From Glaciihabitans sp. (lineage in GTDB: Bacteria; Actinomycetota; Actinomycetes; Actinomycetales; Microbacteriaceae), in NCBI GenBank assembly GCA_025463785.1, contig JAODBD010000014.1, forward strand, positions 124,001 through 188,000: DNA of 64,000 nucleotides. The letters run 5' to 3'. The notes under the pieces are model-generated. The model was not told where the DNA came from. It did not search any database and saw nothing but the letters and a program-made list of their open reading frames with translations. Within the stretch, counting starts at the first letter, position 1. Each line of letters begins with the position of its first letter. The position numbers and the translations under genes are program-made. Shown piece after piece: positions 26,443-35,162 of the stretch.

Positions 26443-26494
26443 GAAGGATTCTCCTTGGTCTGGGTTCTGGAAGCGGTGGAAAGAGGCGAGGAGG

Positions 26495-27385
26495 TCATCC
26501 GCGAAGCGCTCCGTTGACGAGGCCGGAGACGTAGTAGCGCTGCAGGGCCAGGTAGAGCAGCAGCACGGGAACGATGGTGATCACGATGCCCGCCTGCAAC
26601 GAACCGTAGTTAACGGCGCCATATAGCCCGGTGCTGGCCCCGACGAGCATGAGAGGCAGCGTGTATTGCCTGTCGTCGTTGAGGAAGATCAACGGGGCGA
26701 GGAATTCGTTCCATGAGGCCAGGAACGAGAAAAGAGCGACCGTGACGATGCCCGGCGTCACAAGTCGCAGCGATACGTAGCGCAGGGCACCGATCGGCCC
26801 GCAGCCGTCGACGAGTGCAGCCTCCTCGAGCTCCCGTGGGATCGACTCGAAGCTGTTGCGCATGAGGAAGACGCCGAAAGGCATCTGGAACATCACGAGT
26901 GTGAGCGCAAGCCCGATGACCGTGTTGCTTAGGTGCAACCAGCCCAGCACGATGTACAGCGGGATCAGAATCGTGGCGTAGGGCACCATAAGGATCAGCA
27001 GGGTGGTGCCGAACAGCAGCGACTTGCCTCGGAATCGAAACCGCGCGAATCCGTATCCGGCAAACACCGTGACGATCACGGTGCCAATCACTACGAGCGT
27101 CGACAGAACCAGGCTGTTTCCGAGGTAGACGCCGATGCCGTTGCCATAGCTGGCAAGTGCCCCGTAGTTCTCCAGCGACCAGGAGTGTGGAAACCAGGTG
27201 GGTGTGGCCTGGTTCGCCTCGGCACGCGTCTTGAAGGAATTCAGCGTCACCCACAGGATCGGCACGAGAAAGATCGCCGCCATCACACCACTGAACAAGT
27301 GGTAACCGGTGCCAGCCACGGCGGATTTGGCGCGACGCCGTCGCGTCGCCCTGCTGCGTGCAGTGTTATCGGTGGTGGTAGTCAT
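26495..27385 (-). CDS. CUT1 sugar ABC permease, MalG-like (arabinoside importer)
   Basis: 296 residues with a basic N-terminus (ATRRRRAKSAVAG), six helices and EAA loop EEAALVDGCGPIGALRYVSL. Its ATG overlaps the stop of the MalF-like gene by four bases. It forms the membrane channel with that protein and works with the lipoprotein encoded at 28394-29704. GH127 follows after about 50 bp. Confidence 0.92.
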   Translation of the reverse strand: MTTTTDNTARSRATRRRRAKSAVAGTGYHLFSGVMAAIFLVPILWVTLNSFKTRAEANQATPTWFPHSWSLENYGALASYGNGIGVYLGNSLVLSTLVVIGTVIVTVFAGYGFARFRFRGKSLLFGTTLLILMVPYATILIPLYIVLGWLHLSNTVIGLALTLVMFQMPFGVFLMRNSFESIPRELEEAALVDGCGPIGALRYVSLRLVTPGIVTVALFSFLASWNEFLAPLIFLNDDRQYTLPLMLVGASTGLYGAVNYGSLQAGIVITIVPVLLLYLALQRYYVSGLVNGALRG

Positions 27386-28323
27386 TGGTCATCCTTTCGG
27401 CGCAGGAACATGAGTTGCACGCCGTTCAGCAGAACGAGCGCGACCAGCAGCACGACCGACAGCGCGGCCGCCTTGCCCAGATCGAACCGCGAGAAGGCCG
27501 TGTTGTAGATCGCCATCACGAGGGTGATTGTGCCGTTGTCGGGACCGCCATGGGTCAGCACCTGGAACTGGTCGAACGCGAGCAGCGACCCGGTGATCGA
27601 GAGGATGAGCAGCAACGCGAGTGTGGGGCGAAGGAATGGGAGCGTGATGTACCGCAGCCGCTGGAGGGTCGAGGCGCCATCCATCCGGGCCGCCTCATAA
27701 AGTTGGGCGGGTACCGCCTGTAGTCCAACCAGGAGCACGATCACCTGAAACCCGATGAACTTCCATACGACGAGCGTCAAGGTTGTGAACAGCGCCTGGC
27801 CTGGCGTGTCGAGAAATCCCCAGGGTCCCTTCGTGAAGCCGAGGTCTTGCAGAATTGTGTTGGCAATGCCGTTCTGGTCGTTGACGGCCGCGAACCAGAT
27901 GAGTGCCGCCGCCGCCGTGCCGACGACGTAGGGCAGGAAGAAGGCCGTGCGGTACGCCTTCGCGCCGGGACGGTGGGAGTTTGAAACGGCGACAAGTACG
28001 AACGAAACCGCGAAGATGGCGACGGTCGCGAGCGCCGTGTAGGTGAGGGTGAACGTGATCGCGCCCGTAAAGAGACTGTTGCTGGGGATCGCTTGGTAGT
28101 TGGCGATGCCGTTTGGCTTCGGCCCCCCGAGCAGAGGCCAATCCTGAAATGACATGAAGACGAGTACACCGAGCGGGATCAGAAACAGAACAACGACGAT
28201 CGCGGCGAGCGGCGCCACGAAAAGCATCCCGAGTCCGGGGCGGTCGGTGAGCGCGGACCCCTTGCGAGGCGAACGCCTCGTGCGGCGGGCCACCGCCACG
28301 TCGTCGCTTGATGTTGCAAGCAT
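27382..28323 (-). CDS. CUT1 sugar ABC permease, MalF-like (arabinoside importer)
   Basis: 313 residues, six helices, EAA loop EAARMDGASTLQRLRYITLP near residue 220. An N-terminal basic tail (RRTRRSPRKGS) precedes the first helix. Located 70 bp downstream of the binding-protein gene, with a hairpin in between. As in the other importer of this window there is no ATPase gene, so a common MsiK-type ATPase is expected elsewhere. Confidence 0.92.
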   Translation of the reverse strand: MLATSSDDVAVARRTRRSPRKGSALTDRPGLGMLFVAPLAAIVVVLFLIPLGVLVFMSFQDWPLLGGPKPNGIANYQAIPSNSLFTGAITFTLTYTALATVAIFAVSFVLVAVSNSHRPGAKAYRTAFFLPYVVGTAAAALIWFAAVNDQNGIANTILQDLGFTKGPWGFLDTPGQALFTTLTLVVWKFIGFQVIVLLVGLQAVPAQLYEAARMDGASTLQRLRYITLPFLRPTLALLLILSITGSLLAFDQFQVLTHGGPDNGTITLVMAIYNTAFSRFDLGKAAALSVVLLVALVLLNGVQLMFLRRKDDQ

Positions 28324-28350
28324 TACGAACTACTCCTTTGTCGAACGCGT

Positions 28351-28385
28351 GCGCGTGCGCGCGGGACAAGCCCGCACGCACGCGC
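28351..28385 (-). terminator. Intercistronic hairpin after the binding-protein gene
   Basis: A 15-bp stem with one mismatch (arms GCGCGTGCGCGCGGG and CCCGCACGCACGCGC) and a 5-nt loop lies in the 70-bp gap between the binding-protein and permease genes. It may act as a partial terminator or 3'-end stabiliser, giving more binding protein than permease, as known for other binding-protein-dependent operons (inference). Confidence 0.6.
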
Positions 28386-28393
28386 ATTGGGTG

Positions 28394-29704
28394 CTACTGG
28401 GCTTGGTTGAGCCCATCCTGGAACGACTTCTGCGCCGTAGAGATGGCGTTGGAGTCGCCGCTGAAGATGTAATCGCGGAGCAGCTTCAGCCAGGGGCCAG
28501 TGGCGTCGTTGACGAGCGCACCATAGGCAGTCGACGACGGCGTGTAGCCGGTCGCTTCGCCTTTGATCGCTGCGACAATGGCCGGGTTCGTGGAGCTGTA
28601 CTTGTTGTTGGCGAGGTCGACACGCGAGGGGAGATCGCCTGCCTTCGCAAGCACGTTTACCTGCGCGTCGCTGCCAAGTACCCACGTGAGGAAGTCGAAC
28701 GCCTGCGCCTTGTGCGTGGAGTTCTTCGTGATACCGACGACATCGCCGCCGATGAAGCCGGAGGTCGCTGATCCGTCCGGGGCGGGGAGGCCGGCTTCGC
28801 CGTAGTTGATCTTGCCCTTCTCGGCCGTGCCGAAGTTGAAGTTGCCGATCGGGAGGATGCCGATCTTCCCAGCGTTGAACAACGTGGTCCAGTTGGTGCC
28901 GTCGTCCGATTTGGCGCTCGCCGGCACGATTCCCTGATCGTAGAGCTTCTTGTAGAGGTCGAGCGTGGCCTTCATAGACGCGGTGTCGACCTGCGCCGTC
29001 TTGCCATCGTTTTTGAAGAGGGGTTCCCCTGCCGCAGCGAGGTAGGGCAACATCGAGTACGCGTCACAACCGGAGCAGTTTCCGGGGAAGTAGAACCCGT
29101 ATGTGTCGCCCCCGACCTTGTCGCGGATCGCCTTGGCGTCGTTGTAGATATCGGCGAAGCTCTTCGGTCCCTGCGCGGGATCGAGCCCAGCCTTCGCGAA
29201 GAGGTCCTTGTTGTACATGATGAGCGACGAGTCGACAACGAACGGGACGCCGTAGATCTTGCCATTGAGGCTCGACGCGTCGGTGTGGGCGTGCGAGAGA
29301 TTGCTGTAGAAGGGCAACGCCTTCACCTCGGTGGTGAGGTCCTGGTAGAGGCCCTGCTTCACATAATTCGGCGAATAAACGACGTCGGACGCGAGGATGT
29401 CTGGTAGGCCGCTGGAACCAGCAGCCGCACCGATCTTCGTCTGAAAGCCCGCGTCGGGAACGGTGGTGAGCTTGACCTGGTTCTTGTGGGTGGCGTTATA
29501 CGCCTTGACCAGCGACTGCGCCACTGGCCCGTTGGCCTGGCGGACCCACATGGTGAGCTGGGTTCCATTGTCGGGCTTGGTTGCGCTCGGGGCCGGGCTG
29601 CTCGAGGAGCAGGCCGCCAGTATCAGAACGGATGCGGTGAGAATCGCCGTGGTACCGATCAAGTGCCGGAGGCGGGCGGGAAGGTGATGTGCAGGGGATT
29701 CCAT
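28394..29704 (-). CDS. CUT1 ABC sugar-binding lipoprotein (arabinoside importer)
   Basis: 436 residues from the ATG at 29704, preceded by AAAGGAGAAAAAG. Signal peptide with lipobox LILAACSSS (Cys about residue 32). The mature protein has the family 1 solute-binding pattern: MWVRQANGPVAQSLVKAYNA, DILASDVVYSPNYVKQGLYQ, GVPFVVDSSLIMYNKDLFA and a C-terminal AFDFLTWVLGSDAQ. First gene of the minus-strand operon that continues with two permeases, GH127 and a LacI regulator; it should bind an arabinofuranosyl oligosaccharide (inference from the enzymes). Confidence 0.92.
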   Translation of the reverse strand: MESPAHHLPARLRHLIGTTAILTASVLILAACSSSSPAPSATKPDNGTQLTMWVRQANGPVAQSLVKAYNATHKNQVKLTTVPDAGFQTKIGAAAGSSGLPDILASDVVYSPNYVKQGLYQDLTTEVKALPFYSNLSHAHTDASSLNGKIYGVPFVVDSSLIMYNKDLFAKAGLDPAQGPKSFADIYNDAKAIRDKVGGDTYGFYFPGNCSGCDAYSMLPYLAAAGEPLFKNDGKTAQVDTASMKATLDLYKKLYDQGIVPASAKSDDGTNWTTLFNAGKIGILPIGNFNFGTAEKGKINYGEAGLPAPDGSATSGFIGGDVVGITKNSTHKAQAFDFLTWVLGSDAQVNVLAKAGDLPSRVDLANNKYSSTNPAIVAAIKGEATGYTPSSTAYGALVNDATGPWLKLLRDYIFSGDSNAISTAQKSFQDGLNQAQ

Positions 29705-29843
29705 GATCTTTTTCTCCTTTGAAAAGAAAGGTTCATCTTTGTCGCCTCGTCGCCGGAAAATACGGACAAGGATTTCCGTCACAGTATCTGCTGATTTTAT
29801 GGCTGTCAAGGCCAAGTCAAGCCACGCGGCACGAACTGATTTG

Positions 29844-29857
29844 CGGAAACGTTTCCG
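29844..29857. promoter_or_regulatory. LacI-type operator, divergent arabinoside promoters
   Basis: CGGAAACGTTTCCG is a perfect 14-bp palindrome containing the GAAACGTTTC core common to many LacI-family operators. It lies between the binding-protein gene (start 29704) and the divergent LacI gene (start 29931), where it can control both. The sequence around it is clearly richer in A and T than the genes. Confidence 0.8.
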
Positions 29858-29930
29858 AAACTGTAGGGTCTGTTTGGTTGTCAGTTTGATTGGTTCACTG
29901 ATTTAGTTCGTGAGAGAGAGGAGGCCGCGG

Positions 29931-30947
29931 ATGTTCCCATCCCGAAAGAACGTCACCGTCGCTGACGTGGCCGCACTGGCGGGTGTCTCCGCGGGAACCG
30001 TGTCGAAGGCCCTCAACGGGCGAGGGGAACTCCGACAGGCGACTCGCGACAAGGTGCTCGCTGCGGCCGCCGAACTCGGCTTCCAGCCGAATCTGCTGGC
30101 GCGAGGCCTGCTCTCCGGACGCACGTACCTCGTCGGAGTACTCACCACGGACAGCATCGGCCGCTTCACCATCCCCCTGTTGACGGGAGCTGAGGATGCC
30201 CTTGGCGCCGGCCAGATGTCGATGCTCCTGTGCGAAAGCCGAGGCGACCCGATCCGGGAACAGCACTACCTCCGAGTGCTCCTCGCACGCCGCGTCGATG
30301 GCATCATCGTCACCGGTCGATCCAGCGACATGCGTCCATCCCTGGGCCAGGGCTTCCCCGTCCCAGTCGTGTACGCCCTCGTCCAGTCAGATGACGAGCG
30401 AGACCTGTCGATCCTCCACGACGACGAGAACGGCGCCGAGCTGGCGGTGCGCCATCTGCTCGCGACTGGTCGGCGGCGGATCGCCCACATCACAGGGCCA
30501 CTTCGTCACGTCGCGACCCAGCATCGGCTCGCGGGCACGTTGAGCGCCCTTTCCGAAGCAGGCGTGAGCATGGTCGGCGGGGCGCCGCTCACCGGTGAAT
30601 GGAGCGAGGCGTGGGGTCGAGAGGCGGCTCTGCGGCTCGTGCGCTCCGGCGAGCAGTTCGACGGAGTCTTCGGTGCCAGCGATCAGATCGCCCGCGGTGT
30701 CACCGACGGCCTCCGCGAGAGCGGTATCGACGTCCCCCGCCAGGTGGGTGTCGTCGGCGTCGACAACTGGGATGTCATCGTCGAGGCCTCGCGGCCTCCC
30801 CTAACCACTGTCGATCTCCAGCTCTCCGAACTCGGTCACATTGCAGCCACCAGGCTGCTGTCCGCGATCGAAGGCGTCGATATTGGCAGTGGGATCGAGC
30901 GAGTGCCATGCCGGCTCGTTGTACGGCAGTCGACCGCAACCGACTGA
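29931..30947 (+). CDS. LacI-family regulator, divergent from importer
   Basis: 338 residues from the ATG at 29931, preceded by GAGAGAGAGGAGG; an in-frame GTG at 29910 lies upstream of that ribosome site and is unlikely. Helix-turn-helix VTVADVAALAGVSAGTVSKA and hinge LGFQPNLLARGLLSG are clear. The sensor domain has AHITGPLRHVATQHRLAG and GVVGVDNWDVIVEASRPP. Divergent from the arabinoside binding-protein gene across a perfect GAAACGTTTC palindrome, so it is the likely importer repressor. It is the last well-preserved gene before the decayed accessory region. Confidence 0.92.
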   Translation: MFPSRKNVTVADVAALAGVSAGTVSKALNGRGELRQATRDKVLAAAAELGFQPNLLARGLLSGRTYLVGVLTTDSIGRFTIPLLTGAEDALGAGQMSMLLCESRGDPIREQHYLRVLLARRVDGIIVTGRSSDMRPSLGQGFPVPVVYALVQSDDERDLSILHDDENGAELAVRHLLATGRRRIAHITGPLRHVATQHRLAGTLSALSEAGVSMVGGAPLTGEWSEAWGREAALRLVRSGEQFDGVFGASDQIARGVTDGLRESGIDVPRQVGVVGVDNWDVIVEASRPPLTTVDLQLSELGHIAATRLLSAIEGVDIGSGIERVPCRLVVRQSTATD

Positions 30948-32000
30948 TTCCGATCGATACCGTCGCGGCGGGCAAATGGCGCGCCGGCCTCCGGTAGGGC
31001 GGGCAATCCGCGCAGCACGTTTGCAACCTCGTGCGTCGTCCGGAGTAGAACGGTGAAGCCCCTTGATTCGGTTGTTCTCGTCAACCAACACCATCAGAGC
31101 AAGCGCCAACTTCTTGGCTTCTGGTCTCGGCGAGAAGACTCGATGAACTGAAATATCTCGATCCGCCGGTGGGATCACGCCCGTCGAGGCTGCCGCCTTA
31201 AGTGGGGTAGCTCCCCTGTCGCAGGTGTTAGTGCCCACCTCCTCGCAATCCTTTTGCGCGCCGGTGTCACGCCGACCGCAAAGCGAGCCGCCCGCGAGGT
31301 GAAGCTCACGGAGCCCGTGGGCCTCTCTCGGCGGGCATCCACCGTCAAGGGCAGCGCGCCGGCCAACGGTGCGAGGGTTGCGACCATGCACAGTCAAGCA
31401 CGAGGATCATCGTCGATTCTCGAGCACGAGGTTTCAGCGAAGCCGCACAGAGTCAGGTACCGCGCTGTCGCGTGAGATTGGTCGAGGACGACCTCGACGT
31501 CGATCACCTGTCGGCAGCGTGTGGCGTGCTAGCCCCCCAACCGCAACGCCGCCTGAGTGGCGGACGCAACGCATGCTGAACCCTCCGATTGGCGCGGCAA
31601 AGCAGTTTTGTTCGGTCCGGACATTACGTATGCGTTGTCGTGCGCCTAAGACCCGATCGTCATGAGAAATATGATGGAATACTCGCAGAGCGAGTAATGT
31701 TGAGCTTCAATCATCGGGCACGGGTGGGGATGATGCAGGAGTCTATAGACGGCGTTGACAGGTCCATTTCGACGCCCAAAGCAACGCGATCGGGTGCCAT
31801 TTACGTTGTGGCCGTTGCTGGTGAGTTGGTCGCTCACATATTGGTTGTGGTGTTCCGCGTTTTCAGCTCCATACTTCAGGGGTTCTCGGCTCGCCCCATG
31901 CTTCCGCCGGAAAGTAGCAACCAGCGTGCGGACGACTACCGTCCCTGACGGGAGCATTCAGCTGTAATCCTCGCTTCTGTCGTCGCTTGCAAAAAGCAGG
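30948..32000. other. Gene-poor, decayed stretch
   Basis: No frame here has a recognisable start, ribosome site and family. The longest minus-strand frame (30801-31397) shows a short stretch, SVHRVFSPRPEAKKLALALM, faintly like the C-terminal part of citrate-lyase-beta/HpcH proteins, but nothing around it supports that. Base composition falls around 31650-31900. It looks like the worn edge of an inserted segment. Confidence 0.5.
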
Positions 32001-32150
32001 TCAGCTAGCGAGGTAGACCCATGTGATGCCAAATTTTGCACTGGATACGCCCGGCGCTGTCCAATTGCAGAACTCGATAGTTGAGGTCTTGTTGCAACTT
32101 ATGGAGACGAAGCAGAGGGCCGAAGCGTAGGCGACACTTTCGGCACCCAA
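32001..32150 (-). pseudogene. C-terminal scrap of an unidentified protein
   Basis: Fifty codons open on the minus strand, bounded upstream by an in-frame TAG at 32151-32153 and ending in TGA at 32001-32003. The peptide runs AESVAYASALCFVSISCNKT then STIEFCNWTAPGVSSAKFG and ends ITWVYLAS. Three cysteines and this ending look like the tail of a real protein rather than a random frame, but no start or family is seen. Confidence 0.3.
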
Positions 32151-32468
32151 CTAACGATGATCGTGAGCGGCTCGGACGAGGCGCCCGAGTTGTTCGTCCC
32201 TCGTACCGAGATGGAGCACTTGGTGCGAACTCCAAGCTCGGCCGACTACCGTCAGATCTGCCGCATGCGTGACATTTTCGGCACGGTTGGTAGCTAAATA
32301 GGTTGCTGCAGCCGTGCGGGTCTATGAGTCGGATGCGGCCAGAGCGAAAAACGTACCCTGACCGGGAAACAACGGTGGTCCTCCGAGAGGCGCTTTCGAA
32401 CACATCACCCCTGTTGGCGGCTGCCAGATTCCTAGATTCCAAGGAGACGTGGCGCAAGCTACCGCCGC

Positions 32469-32674
32469 GTGAAATGCCTGATCGACGTTCAAAACATCAT
32501 CAGGTGCGGCTTGGGCCTGGGAAGGAACAGCCCGTCATCGACGCCTACCTATCTGGCAAAACGGTTTATGAGGTCGGTGCCGAGTTTGGCATCCACCGCA
32601 CAACGGTCAGCGCGATCCTGCAGCGACACGGTGTGCCGCTGCGTCGTCAGAAGAAGCGACCGGAATGTCCTTAG
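32469..32674 (+). pseudogene. Recombinase-companion helix-turn-helix fragment
   Basis: The C-terminal 45 residues of this frame, [20 protein letters not shown] then [19 protein letters not shown], are a clear resolvase/Hin-type helix-turn-helix. Short proteins of this kind often accompany large serine recombinases in Actinobacteria and pair with the recombinase fragment at 38794-39723. The longer reading from 32303 shows no conserved N-terminus, so this is either a short gene or a remnant. Confidence 0.55.
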
Positions 32675-32843
32675 CCCGTTCGATTTCGCGAACCAGCATC
32701 ACCAAGCCTCGCGCCAACTTATGCAAGTCAAGGTTGGGTGCGAGTACGGGCCGAATCGCAATCCGACGTTCTGCGATTGGGAGCCGTTTCACCTCTCCCG
32801 CGACTGTCGTCAATTTCGTCAATGGTCGTGAGACGCGGGTCAT
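32607..32843 (-). pseudogene. Short mobile-element-type ORF
   Basis: Starts at ATG 32843, one base after the stop of the fragment at 32845-33024 (AAGTAGCATG), which is translational-coupling geometry. Residues TRVSRPLTKLTTVAGEVKRL, PIAERRIAIRPVLAPNLD and [20 protein letters not shown] have the charge pattern of a true protein; small ORFs like this accompany serine recombinases in Microbacteriaceae, to my recollection. Its last third is antisense to the helix-turn-helix fragment, so the real 3' end is uncertain. Confidence 0.4.
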
Positions 32844-32844
32844 G

Positions 32845-33024
32845 CTACTTCTTCGTTGCCGCGAGTTCCTCTTTGTAAGATCCATAGCCGGCCAAACGGT
32901 CGATTAGTTCCATTACTATGTCGACCTTCGTGTAGCGGTCGGTGAAGTAGCTACCTTCAATTGCCTTCGGCGATCGAGACGTCGTGTCGAGGCAGGTGGT
33001 GCCGAGGTGACGGTTGCTTCGGTG
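32845..33024 (-). pseudogene. C-terminal gene fragment cut by the IS3 end
   Basis: The minus-strand frame ending at TAG 32845-32847 has a protein-like tail: KAIEGSYFTDRYTKVDIVME then LIDRLAGYGSYKEELAATKK. Its upstream side is the left terminal repeat of the IS element, so the 5' part was probably lost or displaced when the element inserted. No family recognised. Confidence 0.4.
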
Positions 33025-34376
33025 TGAACCGTCCCGGGTTTCGTGTCGCTTTCTTTCTGGTGAAAGGATGCGCTTATGCCCATGAAACACCCGTAGGAGG
33101 TTCGTGACCGGTCGGTCCGGATGCTCTCGGATCGCCTCGGCAACTATCCGTCCGTGTCGGCCGCGTGCCGTGATCTTGCCCCGAAGTTGACGGTCGGAGC
33201 TGAGACGCTGCGTAAGTGGGTGATGCAAGCCCAGGCCGACGCCGGGGTCATCACGGGTCCGACGACGGAGCAATTGGAGGAGATCAAGATCCTGAAGAAG
33301 GAGAACCGTGATCTCAAGGAAGCGAACGAGATATTGAAGGCGGCGTCGATTTTCTTTAGCTCAGGGAACTCGACCCTCGCCGCCACTGATCTGCCAGTTC
33401 ATCGATGAGATGAAAGCGGACGGCCATCGGGTCGAGTCGACGTGTCGCGTCCGCCGTCAAGGGCGTGGCCGTTGCCCCACGGTCGTATCGGGCATGGAAA
33501 CTGCGTCATCCGTCGACAGGGACGATCGATGACGCGATCCTCGCTGCCCGGTTGCGGCAGCTGCGCGAACACGACGGCCGCGGGCGGCAACGCCCCGAGG
33601 TGCTCTATGGGAGACGAAAGATGACGGCGTGGCTTGCCCGCACCGGTTTCCCGACCATCTCCAAACACACCGTCGACCGCCTCATGCGCGACGAGGGCAT
33701 GGCCGGTCTGGTCCGCGGTCGCAAAACGGTCACAACGATTCCGGCCAAGAGCAGCACCCGCGCCGGCGACATGCTGAACCGGCAGTTCACCGCACCCCGA
33801 CCGAATCACACCTGGGTGACCGACTTCACCTATGTGCCCACGTGGAGCGGCTTCGTGTACGTCGCGTTCGTCATCGACCTGTTCTCCCGCTCCATCGTCG
33901 GCTGGCAGGCCTCGACCGTGAAAGACACCGCGTTCGTGGAAGGGTGTCTGCGGATGGCGTTATCGCGCCGCGACCACACCGGCCGCCCCATCGAGCCAGG
34001 AATGATCCACCACAGCGACGCCTGTCCAATACACCTCCATCCGCTTCACCGAGACGGTGGCGCTGGAAGGGCTCACCGCCTCGATCGGGAGCGCGGGCGA
34101 TGCGTACGAGAATGCGGCCGCGGAGACCGTGATGGGACTCTTCAAGAACGAAGCGATCGCGAGAACGTCCCCCTCCCGCAGGGCGCCCTGAAGGGCCTCC
34201 CCGAGGTTAAGGAGATCGTCTTCGACTGGGTCTCCTGGTACGACAACGACCGCCTCCACAGGTTCCTCGGCAACATCCCGCCAGAGGAATATGAGCGTGA
34301 CTACTACTCTCGAACATCGGCCCATCACAAGGTGACGCCGCCAACGAACCGGCGGCATGAAACCCGGGACGATTCA
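33025..34376 (+). mobile_element. Degenerate IS3-family insertion sequence
   Basis: About 1.35 kb, bounded by 21-bp terminal inverted repeats matching at 19 of 21 positions: left 33025-33045 (TGAACCGTCCCGGGTTTCGTG), right 34356-34376. Inside are an orfA-like and an orfB-like frame in the IS3 arrangement. Both are broken: a TAG at 33094-33096 in orfA and three frameshifts in orfB. No clear short target duplication was found beside the ends. The element is therefore immobile without help. Confidence 0.85.
33076..33408 (+). pseudogene. IS3-family orfA (transposase helix-turn-helix), nonsense-broken
   Basis: Reads MPMKHP, then TAG (33094-33096), then EVRDRSVRMLSDRL and an IS3/IS911-type orfA with VGAETLRKWVMQAQADAG and the leucine-zipper region QLEEIKILKKENRDLKEANE, ILKAASIFF. 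The TAG replaces what is normally a Glu or Gln codon at position 7, so a single substitution inactivated the gene. orfA normally supplies DNA binding and, by frameshifting into orfB, the OrfAB transposase. Confidence 0.85.
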
Positions 34377-34378
34377 TT
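33362..34378 (+). pseudogene. IS3-family orfB (DDE transposase), three frameshifts
   Basis: rve-type DDE integrase domain with HTH_21 region. The frame starts as GTRPSPPLICQFIDEMKADG, shifts near 33450 (extra base in a G run), continues as VAVAPRSYRAWKLRHP ... NHTWVTDFTYVPTWSGFVYV (first Asp), shifts near 34025 within HHSDA-(GSQY)TSIRF, and shifts back near 34180 before KGLPEVKEIVFDWVSWYDND. Reading across the shifts recovers ENAAAETVMGLFKNE (catalytic Glu). The same total frame order (2,0,1,0) requires at least three indels. Confidence 0.85.
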
Positions 34379-34764
34379 GTGGGACTTCAAGGTTCTACAA
34401 GCAGGCACACTAACTTCAGCCCGGCCAGATGGACCAACGCCGGAAATTGATCTTTGCCCTCATATTCCCCGATCGTCCATAGCTGTCGTCACGTATGCCA
34501 AGCCGATCGGCGCTTGCGCAGGCCTCTTTCATCCTCTGACATACCAGGTCATTCCTGCTCCTCCCCGTTGGGCCCTTCACAAAGGCCACCGACTCGAACG
34601 ACCACGGTGAACCCCTGCCACGCAACGCGCCAGCCTCGGGCCGGTTCCGATGTCAGGTGGAGGAGGGCCTGAGGGCACGGCAAAGGGTCCGAGAGAACAT
34701 TTAGGCGAGGTCTCAACGCGAACCTATATCTGACGAACGGAATTGCAGAACAAGTGCACGGAGA
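34377..34764. other. Non-coding stretch right of IS3
   Basis: About 390 bases without a recognisable gene, RNA or repeat. The frame from orfB stays open to 34610 but has no transposase similarity after the right terminal repeat. Confidence 0.5.
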
Positions 34765-35073
34765 CTAAGCAATCCAGATACCCATGACGACCGGCACCAG
34801 TAGGACGATGATTCCCGCGAGCGCCACAACTCGGTTGCGCCAGCCTTTCACGGCAATTGCGACCACGGCATCGAGGACGAAGGGAACGATGTAAATGACC
34901 GCGAGCAAAAATATCTCAGTGTCCCAGTAATAGCCGAAGATCGCCCTGGCCAAGCCAGCGCTTTCGGGAGTACTGCTCCACAACTCGATTGCGGTGGCCA
35001 CGACGCTTAATCCCAGCGCTACCCACGCCAGAACACGGATCCTGCGCTTCCCCTGAACTGGCATGTCTGTCAA
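34765..35073 (-). CDS. Small three-helix membrane protein
   Basis: 102 residues with three hydrophobic segments (VLAWVALGLSVVATAIEL, FLLAVIYIVPFVLDAVVAIA, VVALAGIIVLLVPVVMGIWI) and a basic loop KGWRNR. GGAGGCG precedes the start. No known family. It lies between the dead IS3 and the cutinase-type gene on the same strand as the latter, within the accessory region. Confidence 0.6.
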   Translation of the reverse strand: MTDMPVQGKRRIRVLAWVALGLSVVATAIELWSSTPESAGLARAIFGYYWDTEIFLLAVIYIVPFVLDAVVAIAVKGWRNRVVALAGIIVLLVPVVMGIWIA

Positions 35074-35162
35074 ATTTCGCCTCCTTCGGCAATCTGAGTT
35101 GCCGCTGCAGCATTAGTTATGCGGCTTTGAGCTGCGATTAGCATTTCCACGATCCTAAAGCG

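Noticed and set aside
30801-31397. Long minus-strand frame with a faint HpcH/citrate-lyase-like stretch (SVHRVFSPRPEAKKLALALM)
   Set aside because: Only one short segment resembles that family, the rest has no protein-like pattern, and there is no ribosome site; kept as part of the decayed stretch.
33465-34610. 381-codon open frame that could be called a complete gene
   Set aside because: It is the middle part of IS3 orfB after a frameshift, contains a further out-of-frame stretch (about 34025-34180) and reads past the right terminal repeat into unrelated DNA.
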